From: UBA2883 sp964017965
Lineage (GTDB): Bacteria > Cyanobacteriota > Vampirovibrionia > Gastranaerophilales > Gastranaerophilaceae
Length of the DNA stretch: 64,000 bases
Reading direction: 5' to 3'
Assembly: GCA_964017965.1 (NCBI GenBank)
Contig: CAXHNV010000001.1
Span: 372,001-436,000, forward strand
In this document: positions 26,597 to 36,603 of the stretch, piece after piece
Numbering within the stretch: position 1 is the first letter of the stretch
How the letters are laid out: the number at the start of each line of letters is the position of its first letter
Program-made: the position numbers and the translations under genes
Notes under the pieces: model-generated
The model's database searches: none
What the model was told of the DNA's origin: nothing
Seen by the model: only the letters and a program-made list of their open reading frames with translations

Positions 26597-28597
26597 CTAT
26601 TCTGATTCTTTTAAGACTTCGTTCCAATGTGCAAGACGTGATTGCAAGTCAACTACCTTATTAAGCTCTTCATCGTTCATCTCTTTTTTCGCGATAGCAA
26701 TACCTGCTTTTGAGTTCACAGCAAGCCCTAAAAGTTCAGGCATGTTCATCACAGGCTCATTTTCAGTCTCAACAGATTTATAATAAGTGTCCTGATAATC
26801 CGCATTAAGTCTGAGCTTCCAGTTGTCTTTCATATCGTCACGACCGGCATGGTTATAAACCTTATCGATACCGAAAAAGTCCGCAAACGAAACCTGAACG
26901 TTTTTTGTACCCCTGAATAACTCGGCATATTTAGCTTTGAGTTTGGTATTAGGGTCAGTTTCTATCTTTTTACAAAATTCAGATGAATCCTTCGCCATTT
27001 TATCGTTTATAGGTGGAACAAGGAATCCCGCAAGATACATAGGGTTCCAACCCTCGTTAGATTTAATCCATTCTTGTTTCAATAATCTTGCAGAAGGTTC
27101 GTTATCGTGAGTTGACATAAAGCTATAAGTAGCATTATCAGCGGATTTCTCCATTTGTACACCGATACTGTACATTATACCTTTCATCTTCTCGTCTTCG
27201 TAAACCTGACCGTCTACTTTTCCGCCATAAAATACATCTCTGAACATCTGGCTCTGAGCGCCTAAATCTTCCCAAACAACATCTTTAGGGGCAATATTGT
27301 TTTCTCTCAATGACGGTAAAAGAATATTATGTAAGATTTTTGAATAGTTATGTTTAGGGTCAACTTCCGCTATATGAGACATATAACCGCCGTTTGACCT
27401 GTCGATTGTACCGTCGGATTTGACAGCAGACGCTTTGTAGATATAAGGGTCAACAAGCCCCATAACGTTATCAACACGAAGGCTTTCAGCACCGTCAAGT
27501 ACGTTGTCAACTTTACGTTTTAATAGTTTTCCCGATACACCCAATGAACCGTCTTCATTAAACAGTTTTTCAGGGTTAAGTACAGGAATTCCCCATGTTT
27601 GCGGACCGTCGTTCTTGCCGCCATACTCAGCACCTACACGCCAATCTTTTAAGAACGCATCAGGGTTTGACCACTCATCAGAGTAAGAATAACCGACTAA
27701 TAAGTCACCGATGTATTTCATACCCTCTTTTTCTCTGAGAGCCTTGTCTTCTTTTTCTTGTTTGCTTGTTATGAATTGTTGAAACTCGTATTCATCGATT
27801 TTCGCCTTATTTTCAGGTGCCTGAGTCAACTGGTTGTATCTAAAATCCGCAGCTTCATTACCGCTTTCTTTTAATGCGATAAGGTTAGCATCAAGTTCAT
27901 TATCCCATTTTACAAACTTATCTGTTCCGTGGATATCTGTCAGAAGACTAAATACGGTTGCTTTTTCTAACCAGTCGCTATTTTGTTCTTTGTATGCTTT
28001 GAACTCGTTATTTAATCTGATAGCGTCAGGGTTGTCGTTTTCGAGTTTTGTTTGGAAGTTGTTATAAGCTTTTTTGAGTACAGTAGCTGAAACCTCTTTT
28101 GCACCGTCAAAGTCAGTCATATCGTAGTTGCCGTCGTGTTTTTGGCTAATATAACTTACGCTTTCTGTGTCTTCATCAGATAAAATATTTGCATACTCTT
28201 TTGTTTTTAATCTGTCATAATCAACAAACAACTCATTTTTCGCATAGATTGATGAATTATATGGTGAGTTTTTAACTTTGTTAAGTTTTCCGTTCGGACC
28301 TAACTGTATAGCATTGAACCCGTTCATCTTCGCAAACTCTAAGAATTCACGGTTAAAATAAGGTGAACCAATATGAGGGTTTTTGCCTTTTACCGTGTCA
28401 ACAGCATAACCGCTCATTGTATAAGGCGTTCTGACTTCATCAGGGAACGACGAACCGTGAATAATCAATGCACGGGTGTTGATTCCGAGGTAATCAAACG
28501 CTTCGTTCATTGTCTTAGAGAATTGCGGTTTTTCGTCTTCTCTAAGTCGACGTTGGAATGTTGGTTGAGATATTGGATGCGAAAAATTTATGTTCAT
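26597..28597 (-). CDS. malQ: 4-alpha-glucanotransferase (GH77), divergent
   Basis: 666 residues. The GH77 catalytic residues are visible: the nucleophile Asp in LRVDNVMGLVDP, the acid/base Glu in VVWEDLGAQ and the transition-state Asp in STHDNEP. These enzymes move alpha-1,4-glucan segments in maltodextrin and glycogen metabolism. It is longer than the usual about 500-residue bacterial enzyme; an insert of mostly charged helical sequence lies at about 150-310. The N-terminus (MNINFSHPISQPTFQ) is unlike standard MalQ. Convergent with the solute-binding protein. The assignment to GH77 is firm, the precise substrate preference is not. Confidence 0.88.
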   Translation of the reverse strand: MNINFSHPISQPTFQRRLREDEKPQFSKTMNEAFDYLGINTRALIIHGSSFPDEVRTPYTMSGYAVDTVKGKNPHIGSPYFNREFLEFAKMNGFNAIQLGPNGKLNKVKNSPYNSSIYAKNELFVDYDRLKTKEYANILSDEDTESVSYISQKHDGNYDMTDFDGAKEVSATVLKKAYNNFQTKLENDNPDAIRLNNEFKAYKEQNSDWLEKATVFSLLTDIHGTDKFVKWDNELDANLIALKESGNEAADFRYNQLTQAPENKAKIDEYEFQQFITSKQEKEDKALREKEGMKYIGDLLVGYSYSDEWSNPDAFLKDWRVGAEYGGKNDGPQTWGIPVLNPEKLFNEDGSLGVSGKLLKRKVDNVLDGAESLRVDNVMGLVDPYIYKASAVKSDGTIDRSNGGYMSHIAEVDPKHNYSKILHNILLPSLRENNIAPKDVVWEDLGAQSQMFRDVFYGGKVDGQVYEDEKMKGIMYSIGVQMEKSADNATYSFMSTHDNEPSARLLKQEWIKSNEGWNPMYLAGFLVPPINDKMAKDSSEFCKKIETDPNTKLKAKYAELFRGTKNVQVSFADFFGIDKVYNHAGRDDMKDNWKLRLNADYQDTYYKSVETENEPVMNMPELLGLAVNSKAGIAIAKKEMNDEELNKVVDLQSRLAHWNEVLKESE

Positions 28598-28659
28598 ACT
28601 CGCTTGAACGGCTGAACATGAATAAATTTGCTACTTCCGGTTATATTGTTAACAAATAT

Positions 28660-29868
28660 TTACGGATGTAAGATAGCAATTACACTGTTTTCATTGAAAT
28701 ACTTATTAGCAACTTCTATAATCTGTTCAGATGTTACAGCTTTAATCTCTTCAGCGCGCGTATCAAAGAAATCAAACGGCAACCCGTTTATACCGTAATA
28801 TGCTAAAGATGATGATTGCTGCAGATTAGTCTCGCTTACAAACTGGTGTTTGCCTAAAATATTGTTCTTAGCGCTTCTCAGCTCGTCTTCTTCTACAGGT
28901 ATAGTCTTAATCTTTTCAATCTCTTCACTAAACCCTGACAGGCATGTGTCGATATTAGAAGGCTCGGTTGCAATATAGATATTGAATAATCCGGCTTTTT
29001 CTTTTACCTCGCAAGAGGTTCTAACCGTATAAGCAAGCCCTTTTTTCTCACGTAATTCTCTAAACAAACGTGAAGACAATCCGCTTGAACCTAAAATAGT
29101 ATTGATAACAGCAATTACAGGATAATCATCGCTGTTATAAACCGGTGCATACCAGCCTTGATAAATTTGTGCCTGTTGTGCGTCTTCTTTCAAAACCTCA
29201 ACTTTTTTCGCCCTATCCAAAACAGGTGCTGCAAAAGTCTTTGTTGCTTTGTTGTTGTTTGGTAAATCTTCAAATGCTTTTGTTATCAATGAAACAACTT
29301 CGTTTTCATCAACACTTCCGACAACAGAAATAACCTTTCTGCTCTCAGCCATTATTTTTTTATAAGAGTTTATAACATCGTCTTTTGTAATCTTATCCAA
29401 ATCCCTCAATACATTAGTAAATGTATGACCGTAATAATGACCTTCATAAGCTGTTTTTACAAATGCGTCTGAAACCTGTAATCTTGCTGAATCAAGTTCT
29501 GCAGTCAGTTCGCCCTGCATTTTTTCTTTTTCTTTTATAAACTCTGTGAAAGTTGAATTTTTCATCAAGTCTTCCAGTATCTCAATCGCTTTTGAAAAAT
29601 CTTCATTCAAACACAAGATTCTGAATCTCAAATAATCTTGTTTCATATCGGTAAGAATCTCGATACCGTTTTCGTCCAAAATCTTTGCAATCTGCTCGTT
29701 GTTATATTTTTCAGTACCCTGCATTAAGAGTCGTGACATCAAAGAATGCGTACCTGCGTACTTTTCTTCATCATTGATAGACATATTAAAAGTCAAGGCT
29801 ATTCTTGGTGTTTCAGGGTTCAGTTTATAGACTGATTTAATTCCGTTTTTTAATTCAAATTCTTTCAT
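28660..29868 (-). CDS. M16 peptidase family protein, non-catalytic subunit
   Basis: 402 residues with the two-domain M16 fold. The segment where active M16 enzymes have HxxEH reads THSLMSRLLMQGT, so the zinc ligands are lost. The C-terminal lobe keeps the usual GLSSRLFRELREKKGLAYTVR hallmark. In M16B heterodimers one subunit is catalytic and one like this binds substrate. The catalytic partner may be the gene at 44172, which has an intact HFLEH. It is 12 nt downstream of uvrA. Confidence 0.9.
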   Translation of the reverse strand: MKEFELKNGIKSVYKLNPETPRIALTFNMSINDEEKYAGTHSLMSRLLMQGTEKYNNEQIAKILDENGIEILTDMKQDYLRFRILCLNEDFSKAIEILEDLMKNSTFTEFIKEKEKMQGELTAELDSARLQVSDAFVKTAYEGHYYGHTFTNVLRDLDKITKDDVINSYKKIMAESRKVISVVGSVDENEVVSLITKAFEDLPNNNKATKTFAAPVLDRAKKVEVLKEDAQQAQIYQGWYAPVYNSDDYPVIAVINTILGSSGLSSRLFRELREKKGLAYTVRTSCEVKEKAGLFNIYIATEPSNIDTCLSGFSEEIEKIKTIPVEEDELRSAKNNILGKHQFVSETNLQQSSSLAYYGINGLPFDFFDTRAEEIKAVTSEQIIEVANKYFNENSVIAILHP

Positions 29869-29880
29869 AATACCCTAATT

Positions 29881-32721
29881 CTATAACGTTACAAGTTCTT
29901 TTTCAAGCACTTTTTTCAGATACTGTCCCGTGTAAGAATTTTTGTTTTTTATAATCTCTTCCGGTGTTCCCTGAGCAATAACCGTACCGCCGTTTACGCC
30001 GCCATCCGGACCCAAATCGATTATGTTATCTGCAACCTTGATAAAGTCCATATTGTGCTCAATAACAAGAATAGTGTTACCCGCATCAGCCAGTCTGTGA
30101 AGTATCTTGATAAGTTTATCCAAATCAGACCAATGCAGCCCGACAGAAGGTTCATCTAATAAATAAAGGGTTTTGCCCGTTGCACGTTTATTAAGTTCAG
30201 ACGCAAGCTTAATCCTTTGTGCTTCACCGCCTGAAAGTGTTGTTGCACTCTGTCCGAGTTTTATATAATCAAGTCCGACATCGTTCAAAGTTTGTAATTT
30301 ATTCTTTATCTGCGGAACGCTGTCGAAGAACTCTAACGCCTCTTTTACGCTCATCTCTAATACGTCATAAATTGTTTTACCTTTGTATTTCACTTCCAAT
30401 GTCTCGTTATTATAACGTCTGCCGCCGCAAACATCACATTTTACGTAAACATCTGATAGGAAGTTCATCTCAATCTTTAACAATCCGTCGCCCTTACACG
30501 CTTCACAACGTCCGCCTTTTACGTTAAAGCTAAACCTTCCCGGTTTATAACCGCGCATTTTAGCTTCGTTTGTTTTTGCAAAAAGTTCACGAATCGGTGT
30601 GAATACATCCGTATAAGTAGCAGGGTTGGAACGCGGAGTTCTGCCGATAGGTGACTGGTCGATATCAATGACTTTATCGATATTCTCAAACCCTGTTATC
30701 TCATCGATTCCTTTCGGTTTCGGTTTGTCACCTCTGAGCTTATGGATTGCGTATTGATAAATAATTTCATTCATCAACGTTGATTTACCCGAACCTGAAA
30801 CACCGGTCAGGACGTTAATCTTGCCGAGCGGGATATCAACATCGATGTTTTTAAGGTTGTTTAATTTAGCGCCGCGAACTTTTAAGTATTCACCGTTGCC
30901 TTCACGCAAAGTTCGCGGTATCTCGATTCTTTTCGCACCAGAAAGATACTGACCTGTTAGTGATTTTTTCTCAGCCATAATATCTTCCAAGCTTCCTTTT
31001 GCAACTATTTTACCACCGTTTACACCTGCTTTTGGTCCGATGTCAACGATATAATCGGCGTTTCTCATAGTGTCTTCGTCGTGTTCGACTACAATTAGTG
31101 TATTGCCTAAGTTACGCAGTCTCAAAAGTGTCTTAATCAACCTGTCGTTATCTTTCTGGTGAAGCCCAATCGATGGCTCATCGAGCACATATAAAACTCC
31201 TGAAAGTCCGCTGCCTATCTGGGTTGCAAGTCTGATTCTCTGAGCTTCGCCGCCTGAGAGTGTACCTGCCATACGAGCAAGGTTAAGATAGCTTAAACCT
31301 ACATCTACTAAGAACTTAAGTCTCGCTCTTATCTCTTCAAGCACCTGTTTTGCTATCTTAAGCTGAAAATCGTTGAGCTCAAGATACAAATCTGAGATAA
31401 ATTCGTAAGCCTTGTCAACAGGCATCATACAGAATTCGTGGATATTAACCCCGCAAATCTTTACAGCAAGTGGGAACGGTTTTAACCTTCCGCCGCCGCA
31501 GGCTTCACAAGGGGTGGTTACCATATATTTTTCTATCTCTGCTTTCCAGTATTCGCTTTCGACGTTATAATGTTTCATCAAAAACGGGATTACGCCGATG
31601 AATTTTTGAAGCTTTGTTCTGTAGCGTTTGCTTCCGAACTCACGAATCCGCATAGGGATTTTGTCTGTTGTACCGTAAAGAATGATGTCTTGCTGTTCTT
31701 TTGGCAGGTCTTTATACGGTATATTCAGGTCGATGTTACAAGCAGAGCTTACCGCATTGATTACGTCTTCATAGTACCCTGTGGTTGATTTGCTCCACGG
31801 ATAAATCGCACCTTCGTTTATTGTTTTGGTTTTATCAGGAACGACTAAATCAGGGTCAATCATAAAATCCACCCCGAGCCCCGAACATTTTTCACAAGCA
31901 CCGTAAGGGCTATTGAAACTGAAAATTCTGGGTGCTAATTCATCAAAGCTTATCCCGCAATGTTCACAGGCAAGCTTTTCACTATACATAATTTCATCCG
32001 AGCCGATTACATCAACGGTTATAACACCGTCGGCTTTTTCTAACGCTATCTGTACACTGTCTGAGATACGTGATTTTGCGCTCTCTTTAACAACGATTCT
32101 GTCTACTACAATAGAAATATCGTGTTTTTTAGTCTTTGCAAGTTTTATTTCGTCTTCATCAAGGTTATAAACTTCGCCGTCAACTTTTGCACGTACGAAC
32201 CCTTCCTGTTGAAGCTCTTTGAATGTTGATTGAAACTCGCCTTTTTTACCGCGAACAATCGGTGCAAGTATCTGAATCTTTGTTCCTTCACCGAGTTTAA
32301 GAATGTTTGCAACAATCTCATCGATTGTCTGAGGTTTGATTATCGCACCGCATTTTGGGCAATAAGGTGTTCCGACACGTGCGTATAACAAACGAAGGTA
32401 GTCATAAATCTCCGTAACCGTTCCAACAGTTGAACGCGGGTTGTTACTTGTTGATTTCTGGTCGATAGAAATAGCAGGAGTCAAACCTTCAATTGAATCA
32501 ACATCAGGTTTATCCATTTGACCCAAAAACTGTCTTGCGTAAGTTGAAAGGCTCTCTACATAACGTCTTTGTCCTTCTGCAAAGATTGTATCAAACGCAA
32601 GCGAGCTTTTGCCGGAGCCTGAAACCCCCGTAAAAACAATGAGCTCATCTCTCGGTAATTCAAGAGAAACATTCTTAAGATTATGTTGTCGTGCACCTTT
32701 GATAGTTATCTTGTCGTTCAT
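29881..32721 (-). CDS. uvrA: UvrABC excinuclease subunit A
   Basis: Damage recognition ATPase of nucleotide excision repair, 946 residues. Two ABC ATPase halves: Walker A GVSGSGKSS near residue 35 and GVSGSGKST near 650, each followed by an LSGGEAQRI signature and DEPS(I/V)GLH Walker B. Zinc-binding cysteines are seen in CPKCGA, CEHCG, CEKC and CEACKGDG/CDVCGG. Translation begins at the ATG at 32721, preceded by AGAGGT; the frame continues to 32739 with no better start. Confidence 0.97.
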   Translation of the reverse strand: MNDKITIKGARQHNLKNVSLELPRDELIVFTGVSGSGKSSLAFDTIFAEGQRRYVESLSTYARQFLGQMDKPDVDSIEGLTPAISIDQKSTSNNPRSTVGTVTEIYDYLRLLYARVGTPYCPKCGAIIKPQTIDEIVANILKLGEGTKIQILAPIVRGKKGEFQSTFKELQQEGFVRAKVDGEVYNLDEDEIKLAKTKKHDISIVVDRIVVKESAKSRISDSVQIALEKADGVITVDVIGSDEIMYSEKLACEHCGISFDELAPRIFSFNSPYGACEKCSGLGVDFMIDPDLVVPDKTKTINEGAIYPWSKSTTGYYEDVINAVSSACNIDLNIPYKDLPKEQQDIILYGTTDKIPMRIREFGSKRYRTKLQKFIGVIPFLMKHYNVESEYWKAEIEKYMVTTPCEACGGGRLKPFPLAVKICGVNIHEFCMMPVDKAYEFISDLYLELNDFQLKIAKQVLEEIRARLKFLVDVGLSYLNLARMAGTLSGGEAQRIRLATQIGSGLSGVLYVLDEPSIGLHQKDNDRLIKTLLRLRNLGNTLIVVEHDEDTMRNADYIVDIGPKAGVNGGKIVAKGSLEDIMAEKKSLTGQYLSGAKRIEIPRTLREGNGEYLKVRGAKLNNLKNIDVDIPLGKINVLTGVSGSGKSTLMNEIIYQYAIHKLRGDKPKPKGIDEITGFENIDKVIDIDQSPIGRTPRSNPATYTDVFTPIRELFAKTNEAKMRGYKPGRFSFNVKGGRCEACKGDGLLKIEMNFLSDVYVKCDVCGGRRYNNETLEVKYKGKTIYDVLEMSVKEALEFFDSVPQIKNKLQTLNDVGLDYIKLGQSATTLSGGEAQRIKLASELNKRATGKTLYLLDEPSVGLHWSDLDKLIKILHRLADAGNTILVIEHNMDFIKVADNIIDLGPDGGVNGGTVIAQGTPEEIIKNKNSYTGQYLKKVLEKELVTL

Positions 32722-32826
32722 TCTTACCTCTGATAACAATATTACACTAAGAATATTTTGTTATCAAATTTTTGAAAAATGTGTTAGAATGGTTTTGTAA
32801 CTTATAAAAATAAGGGGAGAATTATT

Positions 32827-33063
32827 ATGGCAGATGAATCAAAACTATTAGCAAGAATAGAACGTGCCGGCAATCAAGAGCTTCACGCTTCTATTACAGA
32901 GTACAAAGGTAAAACTTACCTCGATTTGAGAATCTTCTACACAACAGATGAAGGCGAAAGCTGGAGACCTACTCAAAAAGGTGTAACCGTTTATCCTGAA
33001 GATTTGGATACATTGGCAGACGCAATCGAAGAAGCTAAGAAAGAGTTATTGGCTTTAGAATAA
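32827..33063 (+). CDS. PC4/p15-like single-stranded DNA-binding protein
   Basis: 78 residues of the transcriptional coactivator p15/PC4 family: ELHASITEYKGKTYLDLRIFYTTDEGESWRPTQKGVTV. Members bind single-stranded DNA through a beta-ridge dimer. An AAGGGGAG RBS lies 7 nt before the ATG. Its stop overlaps the priA start by one nt (TAATG), so coupling to the primosomal helicase is likely and suggests a role at unwound DNA. Confidence 0.85.
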   Translation: MADESKLLARIERAGNQELHASITEYKGKTYLDLRIFYTTDEGESWRPTQKGVTVYPEDLDTLADAIEEAKKELLALE

Positions 33064-35261
33064 TGAAATACGCAAATGTTCTGGTTAACATAAAAGGGCT
33101 CGGGGTGAAGACATTCAGTTATGAAATCCCCGAGCCCCTCAAAGATGTAATCAAGACAGGTCAGGCGGTTTCTGTACCGTTTGGTCGTCAGGGCTGTATA
33201 AAAGCGTTTGTTGTCGGGTTCACGGATTATGTTGAAGACGGGCTTAAGGTTAAGAAGATTAAGTCTATACTCGATGACAAACCTTTGTTTAACCTGAAAT
33301 ATTTTAAACTGCTGGAATGGGTGGCAAACTATTATTGTACGGATATTATCAATGTTATCAACCTTGCTGTTCCGGTTAAATTGATTGAAAAGAACTCTAA
33401 GACAGAGTTTTCTGTTGAATATGTGAACTCTGAGAACGCAACAAAACGTCAGCTTGCGGTGCTTGAGGCTTTAAAAGAAAAAGGTAAGATGTCGTTGACT
33501 ATATTTGAAAAAGAGGTCAAAACGACGCGTGCAACTATCAAAAAACTTGAGGCTCAAGGTAATATCAGGCTAACGGAAGAATGTATTTATCGTAACCCGT
33601 TGAGTATTTTTAAGGACAATAAGTTAGAACCGTTATCGGAGCTATCCGGTGAACAGTTGACGGCTTATGAAGGGATAAAGAAAAAGCTCAATTCCCGCAA
33701 CCCGATACTTTTACACGGGGTTACGGCGTCCGGTAAGACAGAAGTTTATTTTAAGCTTATAAAAGATACGATAGATAGCGGGAAGAATGTTTTGTTTCTG
33801 GCGCCTGAGATTGCGCTTGCTTCTCAATTAACACAGAGGATTGCGAGAAAGTTCGGGATAAACGAGGTTGCTATCTGGCACAGCAGTATTTCTGACGGTG
33901 AAAAGTACGATGTTTGGAACAGACTTTATAACAACGAGATTAAGATACTTGCGGGTGCGCGCTCTGCGGTGTTTGCACCGTTACAGAATATCGGGCTTAT
34001 TATAATCGATGAAGAGCATGAGGGCGCTTACAAACAGTCTAACCCGGCTCCGAGATATGACGCTAAGGTGGTTGCAAAGAAACTTGCACAGTATCATAAT
34101 GCGCCGTTAATTTTAGGTTCTGCCACTCCGGATGTTTCTACGTATTATTATGCTTCTAATAACAATACGTTGTTTGAAATGCCACACAGGTTTAATGACG
34201 CTCCTATGGCTGATATCGGGATTATCAATATGCAGGAGTACTCAAAAGCAGCTTATCGCGGGGTTATTTCAAAACAGCTACAGACTGCCATTCAAGAGAC
34301 ATTGGACGATGAAAAACAAGTTATTATTTTGATTAACCGAAGAGGGTTTTCGACTTCCACTATGTGTAAAGCGTGCGGTGAGGTTATTGAGTGCCCGAAT
34401 TGCGCGATTCCTTTAATCTGGCATGCGAAAGATAAGAAGCTCAAATGCCATTATTGTAACCACGAGGAAGATATGCCTGAGGTTTGTCCTAAGTGTAAGA
34501 GTGACGCTCTAAGAAACTCGGGGCTTGGCTCTCAAAAGGTTGAGATGTTGTTTAAGGAGCTTTATCCGGACGTTAATATTGAGCGGATAGATAGCGACGT
34601 TTTGTCGAAGAAAAACACTCATATCGAGATATTGAACAGGTTTCAGAATAAAGAGATTGATATCCTTATCGGGACCCAAATGATAGCTAAGGGGCTTGAT
34701 AACCCAAATGTCACGCTGGTTGGGGTTATCAGTGCGGATTCGACATTCAATCTGCCTGATTTTCGCTCAGCGGAGCGCGGGTTCCAGTTATTGACTCAGG
34801 TAGCGGGACGTGCCGGTCGCGGTGAATATAGCGGACGGGTGCTGTTCCAGACTTATAACCCTGATTTCTACGCGCTGGATAGCGCGAGGGAGCAGGATTA
34901 TTTGAGGTTTTATAACGCTGAGATACGCTCAAGACAAGAGTTTGTTTATCCACCGTTTACACAGATTATAAGGGTTATTATCAGCTGCGATAAATCTGAG
35001 CGGGCTGAGATGTGCTTGGAGCAGATAGCTGACAGGCTGCAAGAGCTTATTGATAAATACGGGTTTGATGAACATCTTGAGATGTTGGGACCTTCTGCTT
35101 GCGTTATTGAGCGATTGAACGGGTTTTATAGGTATCAACTTTTATTGAAGAACAAGATTTATGAAAAAGGTCATCAGTTTATAACGAAGTTTTTTAGGTC
35201 TGTTAAGCTTCCGAAAGACATCAGAATGGCTATTGACGTCGACCCGATTGATATTTTATAG
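33063..35261 (+). CDS. priA: Primosomal protein N' (replication restart helicase PriA)
   Basis: 732 residues; reloads DnaB at stalled forks. Walker A HGVTASGKTEVY near residue 219, DEEH box IIIDEEHEGAY near 314, GSATPD motif III, and a zinc-binding segment with eight cysteines at about 437-484 (CKACG, CPNC, CHYC, CPKC). The helicase C-terminal motif region RAGRGEYSGRV is seen. Translationally coupled to the PC4-like gene upstream by one nt. Confidence 0.97.
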   Translation: MKYANVLVNIKGLGVKTFSYEIPEPLKDVIKTGQAVSVPFGRQGCIKAFVVGFTDYVEDGLKVKKIKSILDDKPLFNLKYFKLLEWVANYYCTDIINVINLAVPVKLIEKNSKTEFSVEYVNSENATKRQLAVLEALKEKGKMSLTIFEKEVKTTRATIKKLEAQGNIRLTEECIYRNPLSIFKDNKLEPLSELSGEQLTAYEGIKKKLNSRNPILLHGVTASGKTEVYFKLIKDTIDSGKNVLFLAPEIALASQLTQRIARKFGINEVAIWHSSISDGEKYDVWNRLYNNEIKILAGARSAVFAPLQNIGLIIIDEEHEGAYKQSNPAPRYDAKVVAKKLAQYHNAPLILGSATPDVSTYYYASNNNTLFEMPHRFNDAPMADIGIINMQEYSKAAYRGVISKQLQTAIQETLDDEKQVIILINRRGFSTSTMCKACGEVIECPNCAIPLIWHAKDKKLKCHYCNHEEDMPEVCPKCKSDALRNSGLGSQKVEMLFKELYPDVNIERIDSDVLSKKNTHIEILNRFQNKEIDILIGTQMIAKGLDNPNVTLVGVISADSTFNLPDFRSAERGFQLLTQVAGRAGRGEYSGRVLFQTYNPDFYALDSAREQDYLRFYNAEIRSRQEFVYPPFTQIIRVIISCDKSERAEMCLEQIADRLQELIDKYGFDEHLEMLGPSACVIERLNGFYRYQLLLKNKIYEKGHQFITKFFRSVKLPKDIRMAIDVDPIDIL

Positions 35262-35525
35262 GGAAAGACCACGTTATGCTCTTGAATATAGATACATCAA
35301 ACAAAACCGCATAAAAAAAAGAGTCTTTCGACTCTTGGAATTAAGAATAGCTGGAAGTATGAAAAAGATTTAATGATTATATTAAATCTTCTTCATAACA
35401 TTTTGTTAATTGACGAGTTGGCTATAAAAATATTACCCTAAAGAAATCTCACTTCTTGGATTATTCGGCTAGTCGCAGAAGCGTGGTTCTGCTCCACGTT
35501 ACGAGTTCCGCTCGTTACACTCGCT
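35262..35525. other. Intergenic region with several hairpins
   Basis: No convincing gene. It holds the minus-strand terminator at 35313-35336, a perfect 10-bp inverted repeat (AAGATTTAAT, loop GATTAT) near 35365-35392, and two adjacent short GC stems (CGTGG...CCACG; ACGAG...CTCGT) near 35480-35515. The short stems may protect the 3' end of the zinc-ribbon mRNA. Confidence 0.5.
35313..35336 (-). terminator. Intrinsic terminator for the zinc-ribbon gene
   Basis: Stem AAGAGTC/GACTCTT with a TTTC loop on the plus strand; on the minus strand it is followed by eight T residues (35313-35320). It ends transcription coming from 35526. Confidence 0.8.
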
Positions 35526-35756
35526 TCACTCTACCGAAAATCCGCCGTGGCATTGCATATAAAGTAGAATAGCCAGTGTGATAATACCAGCAATGAATAA
35601 GAACCACATCAAATTTAAAAAAGTCTCCCATAGAAACGAGAAACAACCCTGAGGTTCTTGTTGTGGAGTTCTGTACGCAGAATCAACCCATTCGCCGCAG
35701 TGCATGCATTTTTTTGCGTCATCAGGTATTTCACCTTTACAATATGGACAGAGCAT
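35526..35756 (-). CDS. Zinc-ribbon membrane protein (76 aa)
   Basis: N-terminal CPYCKGEIPDDAKKCMHCG, a four-cysteine zinc ribbon, then a single hydrophobic helix (LMWFLFIAGIITLAILLYM). Such small proteins are membrane-anchored with the ribbon in the cytoplasm; the function is unknown. RBS AGGAGG lies just before the ATG. A strong terminator follows downstream. Confidence 0.8.
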   Translation of the reverse strand: MLCPYCKGEIPDDAKKCMHCGEWVDSAYRTPQQEPQGCFSFLWETFLNLMWFLFIAGIITLAILLYMQCHGGFSVE

Positions 35757-35852
35757 ACTTCCTCCTAAACACTATTCTTATATATAGATTAGCATATACT
35801 TTATCTTTTTGCAAAAAATATATATAATAGGGGTAAATATAGGAGAGTATGT

Positions 35853-36422
35853 ATGAAAATAGTTTTAGGTACGGGAAACCCGTCGAAAGTTTTTGAGATA
35901 AATAAGATTGCAGATTGCGAAGATATAGAGTTCATTTTGCCGCCGGAAGAGTTCGACCCGGAAGAAACCGGCACAACGTTTGAAGAAAACTCTTATATAA
36001 AAGCTAAAGCAGCGTATGACTTGAGCAAAATGATGAGCCTTGCTGACGATTCAGGACTTTGTATAGAAGCGCTCAACGGCGCTCCGGGGTTGTATTCGGC
36101 AAGATATGCAGGCACACAGCAGGCTAAGATTGCGCGTGTATTATCAGAACTTGAAGGTGAAACTAACCGTAAGGCAAAGTTTGTATGCTGTATGACTTTG
36201 CTTGATGAGAAAGGTGAAGTTTTACATGTTTCAAAAGGCGAATGTCACGGCGAAATTATAACGGAAGCTCACGGTACAAACGGGTTTGGCTACGACCCTA
36301 TATTCAGACCCGAAGGTTATGATGTAACTATTGCGCAGATGAGCGAGGACGAGAAAAACGCTATTTCACACCGCGGTAACGCTTTGAGAGATATGCTCGA
36401 ATTTATAAGAAAAAGTGTATAA
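35853..36422 (+). CDS. rdgB: XTP/dITP pyrophosphatase (RdgB/HAM1)
   Basis: 189 residues. It cleans the nucleotide pool by hydrolysing dITP, XTP and ITP to monophosphates. Motifs: VLGTGNPSK (substrate loop), EENSYIKAKAA, ADDSGLCIEALNGAPGLYSARYAG (metal and base binding), and GFGYDPIF near residue 148 with the terminal SHRGNAL. Promoter-like TATAAT at 35823-35828 precedes it. Confidence 0.97.
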   Translation: MKIVLGTGNPSKVFEINKIADCEDIEFILPPEEFDPEETGTTFEENSYIKAKAAYDLSKMMSLADDSGLCIEALNGAPGLYSARYAGTQQAKIARVLSELEGETNRKAKFVCCMTLLDEKGEVLHVSKGECHGEIITEAHGTNGFGYDPIFRPEGYDVTIAQMSEDEKNAISHRGNALRDMLEFIRKSV

Positions 36423-36514
36423 AAGTCTCTATTTATTTTTGTATCAGTTCTGCCCGCAGGTGTTATTTTAAGGTAATATACAGGAACATAGTAGATACAG
36501 GATAAGGAGTTATT

Positions 36515-36598
36515 ATGGAAAATCTTATTATCTTTGCAGTAGTGTTTTATACGCTAATCATCGCTCTACCAAGCTTAGCTGAGACAAAGGGGATATAA
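36515..36598 (+). CDS. Candidate 27-aa hydrophobic micro-protein
   Basis: ATG at 36515 with AAGGAG 6 nt upstream (36504-36509). The peptide MENLIIFAVVFYTLIIALPS is almost entirely hydrophobic, so it would be a single transmembrane segment, ending LAETKGI. The length and pattern resemble small membrane regulators such as KdpF, but no kdp genes are nearby. A second micro-ORF follows 5 nt later. Confidence 0.5.
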   Translation: MENLIIFAVVFYTLIIALPSLAETKGI

Positions 36599-36603
36599 CC
36601 ATA

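Noticed and set aside
26400..26627. Open frame of 75 codons on the minus strand
   Set aside because: It crosses the inverted-repeat hairpin and its codons mirror the complementary arms; no RBS of note.
35262..35525. Possible tRNA or riboswitch in the hairpin-rich gap after priA
   Set aside because: The stems are short and local and no T-loop or acceptor pattern or known aptamer core is present.
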